From Phoronis australis (taxonomy: Eukaryota; Phoronida; Phoronidae): DNA of 62,000 nt. The notes below the pieces were generated by a model. That model did not search any database, was not told the origin of the DNA, and was given only the letters and a program-made list of their open reading frames with translations. The stretch is from positions 345,696 through 407,695 of the forward strand of contig NMRA01000034.1 in assembly GCA_002633005.1 (NCBI GenBank). The letters are read 5' to 3'. Position 1 is the stretch's first letter, and every line of letters starts with the position of its first letter. This document shows, piece after piece, positions 45,587 to 56,212 of the stretch. Both the position numbers and the translations under genes were made by a program.

Positions 45587-48376
45587 GGGAGGCGGTTTAC
45601 TAACTGATATTCATGCAGACTTTGTCGAACATTATCTTCCCTATGAATCTCGTCATGACAAAGACAGAAGATAAGACCCTTCAGAAAAGGTTCTTACGGG
45701 AACGGGGTGAAGATTTACGTCGAGGACACCTGACATGTAAACCGCCCGCGGATGTTTCAGAAGTCAACGCAAACCCGACGAGCCTCATAGTAGAGTTGAC
45801 ATCAGCGCCGCAAAAAAACTGTACGAATGCGGTTAAAAATAATAGTGAATAACGGTTCTTCCCTCAAAGTAAAGCGAACGTTTTACTAAATTATTGAGGG
45901 GATCAAGAAACCTACTGAGCTGTAACTGTAACAGTTTAGCCGAGAATTTCGTGTTCAGTGGTCGCCGATCCGCCGTGACAGACACACGTAACAAGTCGAA
46001 ATTCGGAGTAACTGTAACCATTCAAATTAACATTTCAAAGTTAGTGATTTTGATGAAGCAACACAAGCCTAACCCGGTCAGTACTTGAGTGGTGGCGTGT
46101 TTATGACCTCCGAAGACAGACTAAACAAAGCACACTTGCCGACTGCGGAATGTTGTCAATCTGTTGTTTTATCTGAGTTTTTTATACTACGTACATGTTA
46201 ACCAATACGAGCACTGCGTATTTGCTATATACCTGCTTGCCGTTTATGTAGTGCTACGGCGTAGCGCCAAAATGCTACATAGGCCTATTTTCGGTAATTA
46301 ATGCACATTTTCTCCGATGTTTATGATAAAGTTTTCAATGCTTTTTTTGGATTTTACTGGCAATCTTTGTCGAATAATAACATATCACGCGCCTTGCTCG
46401 TCATGTACAGGGCCAAGAGGAGTTACGAAGGAATAGGAATAGGCCTATAACAACACTCACAGTAAATACTATACATGTACATGTATGTAAGGGCCTCTAA
46501 TGGGTGAGAAGGTAGAAATACAATTGCAAAAATGCAAAATGCATTTTGACTCTTGATTGACTATATTTTGACTCGTTTTAGTCAGTGCTATGGAAATGGT
46601 TGACATGAATGGTTATAATGAACCAGAACTTGAAGTGATCGCAGATAGCCGGCGAGTCACACACTTAACAAGACCGTAATCCAGAGCCAAAACTCCAATA
46701 TTGCGAAAAAATATTAAAAAGAGTGCATGCCTTAGAACATACCTGTGTTTAGCTTTCGAGTGGCGACAGGTTAGGCTGCTCGTGCGGACGTACACACAGT
46801 TTAATTAATCCACAGTTTGCTCATTAGGCCTACAACGTCACTTTTAGGCTTTGCAAAAGGCCAAATTTGACTGGACTTTAATCTCTGTCGGTATAACGAC
46901 TGTCTTAATTACACACATCATAACAACACCTCTTGGCCATTTAAAATGTAGTTGAAAGTGCTTTGTCCGACAGCAGCTAATGTTTGTTGGACAAGATGGC
47001 GACTTGAACTGCAGTTGGAGGAGTGTCCGGAATGCAACATTCTGATTATTCAATCACACCGGTCATTCATTTTCTGGCGTAAGGTCAGTTAGAGTTGAGG
47101 TCCTAGATAACCGTAAAGAATTCAGCTAACAGTTGTGAGTACGGTTTCGGGATGAAGACTATCACTTTTGTCCGTGTTTTGGGGATACCACTTTGTAGTC
47201 GAAAACTGGCTTTATAAATTGCTGAAAGTGCATGAAATTGCCATCTCCCGACCTCTTTCGGCACCATGGGGTAGATCATGTCTTCCATGATTTATAAGAC
47301 ATCAAAGACAACTCCACGCTACGGCTATGTCTTCAACATTTGTGTAAACTAATGATTCACTCTACTCGATTTCCGTCACCTCATAACAATGACTTGACTG
47401 GTTTACACGATTAAGACAACGCTCACCCATCATGACTTCTAGTGCAGGAGCAAATATATGAGCCATCCGAGAGAGCTGAAGGATTGATCCTTCTTTAACA
47501 ATTGCACCAGCTTTGTTGATGCAGAGAGGCTGTTTGTTTGCTGACTGCTCTTCCTATAGAAATTACGTGTAACTTTGCAATATACGTGCCTTGCCCCGAT
47601 AGGTCGCCATTTTTGGTCCACTAAATCTATTGTTTGACAACGTTTGTGGCAGCAACTATGCATTGACCTGTCCACTCTATTGGCGTTTTTGTACTCAATA
47701 CAGAGCGGAGCATAAAAGACGTTGCCACTTTAAACCTGATGTAGCTGTGGTCAAATAGAGAGGGTGCAGAATCCACTCCCCAGTTTGTTACCACGTCGAC
47801 AGCAGGCGATCGAGTTAGTCAGATTAAGGTCTAAAACCTTCTCTCGGTTTTTCACAACAAATTTAAACTCATGGCGCTTTTTGTGGTGAAACGTGTTACG
47901 TGTGACGTTTGCGTGATAGAGTCCGTGGCTCCCTATCGTCTCCACGGCCTTCCACTGCCAAAGCACGCGTTACAGCTGCACTTATACACCGTGTTCTCAG
48001 GACGTTTTTGACATCATGGGGATTACCGAACTAAAACGAATCACTGACTGAATCCGCAATGAGTGACAGGGGCCAGTAGCTTTCAGAAAACCCAACCAGA
48101 ATAGTGATTGAACTATTTTTAATTTGTATTGTAATTTCATAATTCTCCAGAAAGTCCATTATATTAATAGTTAAAAGGAATGGTTGCATGTAGATATGCG
48201 AGAGCAATCATTATCGAATGCATGTTTAAAATGACAATTTATTGTTCTGAACTCCTTGGTCGTATAGAGATTATTGTTTTATTAATGAAATTCATCACGG
48301 TTTATGAACCGTCAAACATTGTTGTCTTAGCATGCGTCGATGACGAAACTCAAAGCAAGCTGTCTATGGTTTGCAG
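45587..48376. other. Unassigned stretch upstream of the beta-propeller-like gene
   Basis: The earlier exons of the gene at 48377-51078 should lie here or before, but I could not identify them with confidence. One candidate is the frame ending SNIVVLACVDDETQSKLSM just before 48377. The frame 45613-45852 (QKRFLRERGEDLRRGHLTC) is a possible but unsupported exon. A double overlapping octamer TACATGTACATGTA lies at 46472-46485. Confidence 0.35.
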
Positions 48377-49207
48377 GTACGTCATTTGTGCTTGAACGAG
48401 TCGCTTGTCGACAATGAGCACTCGCCAAACAGAGACACCAGCGGAAAACGTATGTTTTGCCACATTGTTTTTCACGACGGCGAAGATGGTTGCAGGCGAA
48501 TGGTTTATCAGTGGTTCTTGATTGGACGACAAGAAGTTAAGATGTTCGCTATTTGCTTTAGACTCCAAGAGTCCCAGTGGGTAAAGTTCTCGGAAACCGA
48601 AACTAAAAGTATAAAGCATCCGTCTCTTGTCGGTGAAAACTACTACACCAGTTCGCCATGTTGGTCACGTGATGGCTCCTTTATTATTTTGGACAGTGGA
48701 AGAACGACAGAGGACTCACAACAGAAAACGAAGTTATATCTGTGGCACATAAAAGAACAATACTTCGCGTGTAGCCTTATTCTCATTCCAACAACAACTG
48801 AGCCTGGAAAAAAGACTGACAACATTGACGATTTTTATTTCGTCACAGGATTTAGGAATCACTTGTCTGTAAGAGATGAAAGGCTTAACATTCTAGTTTC
48901 CGGTTACAAATGTTTCCCGCCTGACGACGACATGTGCATTATAGATGCATTCCAAGTTAGTGAACAGGACGTCACTTACGTAGATGGAAGCAGAATCTCG
49001 GGGAAAGGTTATACATTGCTGCCAATCGAAAGCAAGCTTGTCACTCTTGGAAACAGCTTCAAGTGTTATTTCTGGGATCAAAATATGAAATCACCCGTTG
49101 ACGTTGATATCTCAGACGTCCAAATTCCGAACAATTACATACACAAAGATTATCATCCAATTCAGATTGTGTCGTCACCAGATGAAACCATGGTGGTTGT
49201 TTTACAG
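48377..49207 (+). CDS. Beta-propeller-like host gene, large exon (partial gene)
   Basis: The frame is open for 277 codons. It contains repeated strand-like units of WD/beta-propeller type: SSPCWSRDGSFIILDSG, TKLYLWHIKEQ, SKLVTLGNSFKCYFWD and IQIVSSPDETMVVVLQ. A donor CAG|GTTGGT at 49207/49208 ends the exon in phase 0. The left border is less sure: TTTGCAG before 48377 could be an acceptor, while the same bases CAG|GTACGT would also make a perfect donor, and a second AG-acceptor lies near 48497. The frame continues to a stop at 49282 if not spliced. Splicing to 49427 continues the last strand smoothly (VVVLQ to VHTKVVRLLLF). I do not recognise the family. A structural or scaffold role is typical of propellers, but nothing more specific can be said. 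Confidence 0.65.
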
Positions 49208-49426
49208 GTTGGTGATTTCGTTACTTCCGAAGTGTTTCTACGGTGGCCCTTAGATATTGTAAACTGTGATGAAAAATCGTAGATCTTAGTACCCATCTTG
49301 TTGCACGTTCTCACTGTTTCAATGATTGTGTCAATTAAGGATTATCTGATCTTTTAAGGGTTCATCAACCCCGGACTCTTATTTCTTCTTTGACAATTTT
49401 TTTCGTCTGCTACATTTTACTTCCAG

Positions 49427-49560
49427 GTCCACACCAAAGTGGTGCGATTACTTCTCTTTCGGCTGAATTTAACTGAAAATTCGGTCAAATTCATTCAGGA
49501 GCTGGATAAGGAAAGTCGTCCTGCACGTTATCCCTGCATAGGATATGGAGGGCCATACAG
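49427..49560 (+). CDS. Beta-propeller-like host gene, middle exon
   Basis: This is a 134-bp exon between a pyrimidine-rich acceptor (TTTACTTCCAG before 49427) and a donor CATACAG|GTAACAG after 49560. It reads VHTKVVRLLLFRLNL, then KESRPARYPCIGYGGPY, with no stop. It enters in phase 0 and leaves two bases over, which match the phase of the next exon start exactly. This agreement of signals and phases on both sides is the strongest evidence for a real spliced gene here. Confidence 0.65.
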
Positions 49561-50728
49561 GTAACAGTATTTACAAGATAAACCATTGTACTTCGCGAAC
49601 CTAAATCAGTTGGGGCCTCATACTTGTAGGTTTTAAAAATTTGAAAATTGGCTTCTTGTCCATCAAGTATACTTGCACTCAATACGAACTTGTGTTACAA
49701 ACTTCGCGGTTTGATCAACATGAATTAAGACCGATGTATTTGAAGATTTCTGAAACTAATCCTTGCATCTCCAGCTTTAGTCACGTAGATACTGTTCTTC
49801 TAAAACGGCTTTCACCTCATTGCTGCTACGAATAACGTCTTAAAATAAGAATAACTCGAGAAGATGCGATGGTTTTAGACGTTTTGCCAGCATAGCCATT
49901 TTTTGTTTTTATGCATATAGTGTATATGAAAATTTCATTCTTCAAATGGACCCATCCGGTGCAAGAACACCCATTTTTTCTATTGGCAGTCATTACATTA
50001 ACAGTGCGTGAAATGAGGTGCTTCGTGATGTTGTGTTTTAAAACGTCCACAGGTTAACATCCTGTTAATTTCTTCTTAAGATTCATCTTAAACAAGTGTG
50101 GATGCACCAAGATGGTGCAATATCTCACGTAAGTCGTGGACCTTAGGATACCTCATCACTTCTTAAACCCTAAACTTCCTCATTTCATGTTTTGGGGATG
50201 TTCACCAGCCTCCGCGCTGTGCACATTGAGGTGCGCAATGATGTTCTGGTGATTACTACAGGATATAATCCGTTTTACAGCCGAGCAATGCATTTTTGGA
50301 TTTATTGTTGGATGAGATGGGCTTTCTGAAGTAGCTAACTTTGTCTGGAACTTATCCGTTGTGTGTTTTTGAACTTATATATCAAATCCCCATTTCCCGT
50401 CGTTGGCTGTCAGTCATTCGTTGAAATCGAGGCCGAGATTTTTTTATCTGTGAAAAACGCTTGAAATGCTCGGGTCACTTGAAGTAAAGTTGTTTAGGTA
50501 GTGGAATCTCTTCCGTTTAGGAGTTGATCAAAAAGTCCTAGCGTGTAACTAGCTGCTAGTTTTCCATGTCAATAAAATATGCCTGTGTTCATAAATGCGA
50601 TACCATTGTGTTATAAAAGTTTCCAATGATTTATTATAAATATCGCCTATGTCAAGGGTTTTTGCTTTTAGATGACGGTCTCGGTAGGAGTAAGAAATGT
50701 AATAAAGTTGTAACTATTTTCACTGCTA

Positions 50729-51078
50729 GGTACCTGGTCGCTTTCACTGATGACTCTGAAGTGGTAGCTGGGTGCTGTCAGAATATGGGAAAAATTCGCA
50801 TTTACAATATCGCAGGGGATGAGACAAAGGAGGTCAGTTATGATTCGTTTGACGAATCCACACTGTGCAAGCCCGTCTGTGGAATGTGGTGCCAGGCTTG
50901 CGTGGACAGCAGGTTTACGCTGGGCCGCAACAACCAAATGGAATGTCAGGTATCTCTGGAGAATTTAGAGGATGCCTTGCCGAGTGACGTGGCACATTTG
51001 AGCACGCGCACGCCTACTGTTTGCAGCTTTAGAAATGGTCCGCTCAAGAACATGACCACACTGCAATTGAAGTTTTAG
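50729..51078 (+). CDS. Beta-propeller-like host gene, last exon
   Basis: The acceptor TTTCACTGCTAG precedes 50729. The first base completes an Arg codon from the previous exon. YLVAFTDDSEVVAGC and NMGKIRIYNIAGDE form another propeller-type repeat (a D-x-S turn, then a G-x-IRIYN strand). A Cys-rich stretch follows (CKPVCGMWCQACVDS). The stop is at 51076-51078. The upstream in-frame part from 50626 is intron read-through. A possible polyadenylation signal AATAAA lies at 51483-51488. The frame is free of lesions, so unlike most coding pieces here it is probably functional. Confidence 0.65.
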
Positions 51079-52191
51079 TTAGATGTCGTTTGGCTATTTC
51101 CGGTGGTTTTTGATGATTGAAGCAATTGATTTTGCTTTTTCAATCATTTCTGTTTTGATGAAGCCTTTGGCTTTTCACATCAGTACAAACTGTGCATCTG
51201 GATTATTTACATGACCACTGATAGCTGTATATATGATGCTGTATGACTAACGGTATATTGAGCATCTTGATCCTGTTGGGATACCACGTTACATGCATGC
51301 CGCCCGGAGGTGAGATGTCGCGGCAATTCCAGAACTGACCAAATTGTATCAGATGCTGTAGAAACCACAAACCGTGGACACGAAGCACTCAGGCCATGTC
51401 TGTACATAAAAGCAAATAAGAATTGTCTAATCTAATAAGAGACGAAACAAAAAGTAAAAGAAGTATTGTTGGTTGTATTATTAATAAAACAAATAGAAAC
51501 CGGCCACACGCGCATATTAGGTCATGTGGAGCTCGGAAAGTTGTTCTCAGCCTTCGGCCTCGGGCAACATCGCTCTTCATTTATCAATATCACTTGATAT
51601 CGGTTCGGCATTGCTCGATATTTGTGTAATATCGGTGCAATTTTGTAATTTTCATTAATCGGTACATCTTATCCTCCAGAGTTTTAGAATAGGCAAATCT
51701 GATGTCACTTTCGTGCTCTGTAAACTGGAGTTGTATGTTGGATGCTGGCTGGTAGATTTTAATATTGCAGTGTCCACGTAACTTGTATAGATACTCTTGT
51801 GACATGCAGTCCCCTTTACAAGACTGCACCACGGCTTGGGTAATGTGCCAAGTGTAATCCTTAGTGAAGGCGTTGAGACAAGAGGCTCTCCGTGGTTAGG
51901 GGATCAATCGACTTTTAAAGATTCAAAGGCAAGGTAATTGCCATGATCTCATGAACGAGTATTGTCGACTCAGTGATTGTGCTCCACATAATATCTCAGA
52001 TACACTGTATTTCGGAATATACGGACAACCAAGCCTCAGAAATTTGTGCACAGCTGTATTAAGACCTAGAGACAGAGGAATTATCACAAATGTAAGTTTT
52101 AAGGACAGCCCATAGTCTACAGGAGAAAACTGTGTTTGCTGCAACGCCTATCTCTCTTCTCTGCAATGTTGTTACGTAATCCGCCATTACA
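51079..52191. other. 3' flank of the host gene and probable 5' UTR of a LINE
   Basis: No coding feature. The part after about 51840 probably belongs to the LINE whose ORF1 starts at 52192, but its 5' border is not visible. Confidence 0.35.
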
Positions 52192-52833
52192 ATGCCAAGA
52201 AGCAAAGACAGGGGCCGCGCTAATACTCGCAGCCCTATTGCTGACTATATGAGCCCCAAACAAAGATCTTTTGGAATCATTGAATAAGCGATTCGATAAT
52301 ATGGAAAAAGAATTCAATAAACTCAGAACAGAATATGAAGACACGAAAAGAGAGAACGAAAAATTGAATGTGGTTATTTAAGACCTGAGCGCGAAAATTG
52401 ATGACCTACAAAATCGGTCTAGGCGTGATAACGTAATCGTCCATTGCTTGAAAGAAAAAACAATGAATCGTGGGAAATGTCTGAAACTCTCGCAGTTATT
52501 CTTGCCAAAGAGCATTTAGGTATCGATATCCATGTCGAGAGGGCACACAGATTGGGAAAGAAAATAAGCGGAAAGACCCGTCCGATCAATGCTAATGAGT
52601 CTCCTAAAGACAAGACCAACATTTTGAAGAAACGCAAAAACCTACAAAATCCAGCCATCCACATATCCGAAGATTTCTCAGTTAGAGTGCGCAATGCCAG
52701 AAAGGAACTGTATAAATTCTCGAAGGAAAACGACATAGAAAATGCAAGCATACGATATGACAAACTCATTCACGATAGGAAAACTTATATGTACGACGAC
52801 GACAACAAGAGAGTGTTTGAATGCAACAACTAG
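52192..52833 (+). pseudogene. LINE ORF1 (coiled coil and nucleic-acid-binding domain) with frameshifts
   Basis: It starts MPRSKDRGRANTRSPIADYM. In a second frame a coiled coil follows (ESLNKRFDNMEKEFNKLRTE), with one stop at 52379-52381, then LQNRSRRDNVIVH. A third frame, open from 52444, has ERAHRLGKKISGKTRPI, DKTNILKKRKNL and HISEDFSVRVRNARKEL. The order coiled coil, RR-x-N-(L/V)-I-(V/F), HRxG and KE-(I/V)L matches ORF1 proteins of L1- and CR1-type LINEs, RNA chaperones that bind the element transcript. There are at least two frameshifts. It is directly followed by the endonuclease. Confidence 0.75.
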
Positions 52834-52848
52834 GATGGAGGCCAAGGC

Positions 52849-53590
52849 CCATACCTCTGTATACAACCGGCATATCCCTGATGAACTGGAACGCACATGG
52901 ACAATCTGAGGTTCTTGACTTTATATCTAGGTATCATGTAGTAGCAGTCAGTGAAACATGGGCAAATAAGCCAAACCAGTTTAGTGTACCAGGCTATGTA
53001 AATTTTGATGTGCAAAACATAAAAAGCAGAAAATTTGGAAGAAAATCCGGAGGATTGGGTGTATCAAACATGAATTAAGAAAATATTTTAGACGTTTGAA
53101 GATTTATCATAATCACGGTGTAGTCTTAAAGGGCGACAAAAGGTTGTTTAAGACGGACAACGATGTTATTATTTTCTTTATTTATGTAGCCCCAGAAGGG
53201 TCGCCAGTGTATGAAAACTGCGCAGAGAAAAATGGGGGTAATACTGCTTGGCCAGGAGTTGTTAATTTGTCTCAGAAGTTCTGTGATTATCATTTTGTTT
53301 TCATGGATGACCTAAATGCTACAGCAGGAAACTTGCAAGACTATATTTTGGATGACAGTGTGGATTTCTTTCGGTGTCAAAATTGGTCCGATAGTGAGAC
53401 ATTTTGTTCGCCCAGGCAGTCTAAGGATGAAACTAAATAATTTTGGCAAAACTTAAATTGAGATGTGTTGTGACTTATACATGCATCTTGTTAACGGTGG
53501 GAGTCAGAATGATAAACATGGCGAGTTTATATGTCACGCATCACTGTAGACTATTTGACTATTGTTTGTAGTGTTGCAGGTAATTTTATG
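52849..53590 (+). pseudogene. LINE apurinic-like endonuclease, truncated before the reverse transcriptase
   Basis: In frame from the end of ORF1, GISLMNWNAHGQSEVLDFIS and VVAVSETWANKPNQF carry the first N and E catalytic motifs of the endonuclease-exonuclease-phosphatase fold. A frame change at about 53075 leads to IIFFIYVAPEGSPVY and FVFMDDLNATAGNLQDYI, where the normal GDFNA(R)T is altered to DDLNAT. After 53440, FGKT-x-IEMCCDLYMHLVNG and HGEFICHAS continue in another frame. Motif wording suggests a CR1/L2-type element. No reverse transcriptase follows: the sequence runs into a Ty3/Gypsy element at about 53599. Confidence 0.75.
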
Positions 53591-53598
53591 ACAGGCGT

Positions 53599-53796
53599 TG
53601 TAGCTACTGTACGTGAACTTGGAATCCTGCTTAGTCTAAAGATTAAGCGGAAGTGAGTGTTGTTGTGATGTTATAGTTTTCTATGACGTCATCCTTTTGG
53701 TACGTCATCCTTTTGTGACGTAATTCTTAATTCCTGTCAATATATTTTACATTTCTTTCATACGTTTCTGCTTCTTTCTATTACAAAAACATAACA
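53599..53796 (+). repeat. Candidate 5' LTR of the Ty3/Gypsy element
   Basis: The candidate begins TGTAGCTACTGTACGTGAAC and ends AAAAACATAACA, so it has TG...CA borders, and it is followed within a few bases by a primer-binding-type sequence and gag. It is 198 bp long. I could not find a matching 3' LTR near 60300, so the pair test fails and the borders are inferred from position only. Confidence 0.4.
53684..53723 (+). promoter_or_regulatory. Repeated CRE-like motifs in the candidate LTR
   Basis: TGACGTCATCCTTTTGG, TACGTCATCCTTTTG and TGACGTAA follow each other at 15- to 17-bp spacing. TGACGTCA is the CREB/ATF site. Repeated copies in an LTR are a plausible enhancer of element transcription, by inference. 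Confidence 0.4.
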
Positions 53797-53801
53797 GATT
53801 T

Positions 53802-53819
53802 TGGCGTAGTTGGCAGGCT
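53802..53819 (+). promoter_or_regulatory. Probable primer-binding site
   Basis: TGGCGTAGTTGGCAGGCT begins with the TGG expected opposite a tRNA CCA end and resembles the TTGGCG(T/C)AGTxGG sites found after the LTR in Mag-type Gypsy elements. The primer tRNA is not identified. Confidence 0.5.
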
Positions 53820-53827
53820 ATGTAAAG

Positions 53828-54432
53828 ATGGGTGAGTTGAGTGGCATTATTTCGTTATCACAACAACAAATCAACCAACAGCAAGAGAATCATCAGCGTT
53901 TTGCTGAGATGATCACTAGCAGGCTGATGCACCAACCAACGGCAACGACATCTACGCCAACTTTTGGTGCGTTCGACGGTTCAGTGGAACTCTGGAAGAA
54001 TTATTGGTCCAGATTCCAAACATTTGCTGGGCCACAGTCTATACCTATGGAAAAGCTTTCAGAGCAGCAGACACCTTCCAAGGATATCAATCAACTGACT
54101 ATCAATGAAATTACAACATTTATGGAGAATCAATTCGATTCGAAGTATTTTGTAGTCCGGGAGCGATTCAAATTTTGGTCTAACACAAGAAGACAGCCAG
54201 GTGAGACGATACAGGAGGTCGTAGTCGACAAGACGCTGCAAAATGCGATTTTCCAACAACAAAGGATCCTCAGAATGAAGCTACGAGAACTAGATTTAGT
54301 TGTTCAATTAATAATGAGGCTCTCTTAAAAGCCCTTTTCAAAATAAAAGATGACGAATTATCTTTCAAGAAAGCCATAGAAATAGCAACAGAAATTGAAG
54401 AGGCGTACAAAGTTGCAAAAGAAACGGTTTAG
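53828..54432 (+). pseudogene. Ty3/Gypsy gag
   Basis: The start is ATG 53828 (MGELSGIISLSQQQINQQQE), 9 bp after the primer-binding-type site. PTFGAFDGSVELWKNYWSRF and ERFKFWSNTRRQPGETIQE are typical of Gypsy gag in animals (P-x-FD-G-x-x-x-W-x-x-Y, then FxxRxQxxGES). One frameshift occurs near 54228; the other frame then stays open, with SINNEALLKALFKIKDDEL and KKAIEIATEIEEAYK, up to a TAG at 54430-54432. It forms the capsid part of the particle. Apart from the frameshift it is well preserved. Confidence 0.85.
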
Positions 54433-54522
54433 GGAGATCCAGTGATTAAGTTACATAAGAAAAGGAGGGAAGAAAGCAGGCAGGGCAAAGCACAGAAGTT
54501 TAGGGATTTTCCAAAAGGAACG

Positions 54523-54623
54523 TGTCCCTGTTGTGGAAAAAAGACCACGCGGCAATGGATTGTGGTTTTAAAGAGACTGAATGCCGTTTCTGTCACAAGA
54601 AATGTCATATAGAGGCCGTATGT
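54523..54623 (+). pseudogene. Ty3/Gypsy nucleocapsid zinc knuckles
   Basis: CPCCGKK then, after a frameshift in the A-run at 54536-54542, DHAAMDC; next CRFCHKKCHIEAVC. These are two CCHC-type knuckles (Cx2C..H..C) that bind element RNA. The position just before protease and reverse transcriptase is the normal one. Confidence 0.75.
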
Positions 54624-54692
54624 CTAAGCAAAACAAAGGCTTGAGATAAAGTAAGTAGTATTTTAGCAAGGCCAGAACAGCAAGTTAATCAC

Positions 54693-55760
54693 ATGTCGGA
54701 TCGAGATCCAATTCAGATTCTTGTTCACATATGCGGCAAAAAACAGACATTTGACGTAATACTGGATCACCGGACAATTTCATTTCGGAGAAGGTTTGGT
54801 TTAAACTTGGAAAACCTGTTTTATCTCCATCACACAGTTAGTATTCCGCAGCAAATGAAAAACCATTACCAGTTTTGGGAATTTTCACTACAAACGCAAC
54901 AGTACACTCCGATTCGCAGCATACATGTTGTTTGTCGTGAGGACAAGAAAAGTGATGTAGAGTTTCAGCGCGCGTGCAAAATCATCTGCAATGAATTTCC
55001 AGACCCATTCAAACCTGAACTGGGATGTTTAAAAGGTTTCGAATTAGATGTAAAATTCAAGCCTGATGTCCAACCAATATTTTCCAAACCTAGTACAATA
55101 ACTTTTGCATTACTGGATGACTTGAATCTGGCATATGATGCTATTATTAAACGTGCACTTTGGGAACCTACACAATTAAACGAGTATGGAACTCCAGTTG
55201 TTTCTATAAGAAAAACACCGATTCCTGGCCAAAGTAAACGGAAATTAAGAATATGCGGAGATTACTCAGTAACGATAAATCCTCAGCTTGAAATTCATCG
55301 TCATCCAATACCCCTGCCTGAAGATCTTATGCGAAAGTTCAGTGGCGGCTTTTATTTCACGAAAAATGATTTGGCTGATGCGTATAATCAAATTAAATTA
55401 ACTTCGGAAAGTCAGAGACGTCTGGCACTATCCACACATCGTGGAGTTCTTATACAAAAAAAATCCCATTTGGGATTAGTTCAGCCCCTGTTTATTTCCA
55501 GGATATCATGGACAAATTAACTAGCGAGTTAAATGGCGTGGTTGTATACTTGGATAATATTTTAGTAAGCGGTCGAATCTACGAAACCTACTCCAGCGTT
55601 TGCAAGGCAATGGAATGAGATGCCGCTTGGAAAAATGCTCATTTGGTCAGCAAAGGGTAGAATACTTAGGTCACATGCTTTCACCTGATGGCATTAAAAA
55701 GGTAACAAAGTTGATGCCGTTTTGAAAGTGCCAGCCCCATCAGATGTTTTCCATCTACGT
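54693..55760 (+). pseudogene. Ty3/Gypsy protease remnant and reverse transcriptase
   Basis: The first residues, QILVHICGKKQTFDVILD, occupy the place of the aspartic protease, but the DTG(A) active site is not legible. The reverse transcriptase has RKLRICGDYSVTINPQ (usual K-R-CVDY-x-LN), motif A FTKNDLADAYNQI, and, after a frameshift at about 55465, FGISSAPVYFQDIMDKL and YLDNILVSG. In that box (55547-55573) the second catalytic Asp of YLDD is Asn. A stop follows near 55618. The RT thumb (CSFGQQRVEYLGHMLSPDG) is readable at 55638-55695. Altogether the polymerase is clearly inactive. Confidence 0.85.
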
Positions 55761-55813
55761 TCCTTCCTTGGATCTGTTCAATTTTACGGAAAGTTCATCC
55801 GAACTTATCTACC

Positions 55814-56177
55814 TTGATTGCTCCTCTGAGCCATTTGACGCGCAAAGATGTGTCATGGAAATGGGGAGCTGAGCAGAATGCAGTTTTTCAGCGTTTAAAA
55901 GAAATACTGTGTACAGATGCAGTTCGGGCTCATTTCGATCCTAAACAACAGTTGGGAATTTCATGTGATGCTTCTAATGTTGGGATTGCAGCCGTTTCAT
56001 CGCTATGCTGATAGTAGTGAACGTCCGACTGCTAATGTTTCAAAGATTCTCACGGACACTCAAAGGAGGTACAGTCAAATTCAACGTAAGGCTCTGGCAG
56101 TTGTTTTCGCACTAAAGAAATGTCACCAATTTCTTTTCGGAAGACGTTTCATTTTGATAACTGATCACAACCTTTAG
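55814..56177 (+). pseudogene. Ty3/Gypsy RNase H
   Basis: IAPLSHLTRKDVSWKW and CDASNVGIAAV give the connection and first Asp of RNase H. Another frame continues with TDTQRRYSQIQRKALAVVFA and CHQFLFGRRFILITDHN, which carry the Glu and the TDH Asp-His motif. The frame change lies at about 55980-56000, with a stop at about 56175 just after TDHN. Relatives then continue with PL-x-x-IF, which is partly readable in the next frame. Confidence 0.85.
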
Positions 56178-56212
56178 TTTCTATTTTCGGATCGACTAAA
56201 GGACTTCCAGCT

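Noticed and set aside
45613-45852. 79-residue frame with charged, gene-like composition (QKRFLRERGEDLRRG)
   Set aside because: Could be an exon, but no flanking splice signals or family match; kept only as a remark in the surrounding stretch.
49208-49282. Read-through of the propeller exon to a stop at 49282
   Set aside because: The CAG|GTTGGT donor at 49207/49208 and the phase match with 49427 make splicing more likely than termination here.
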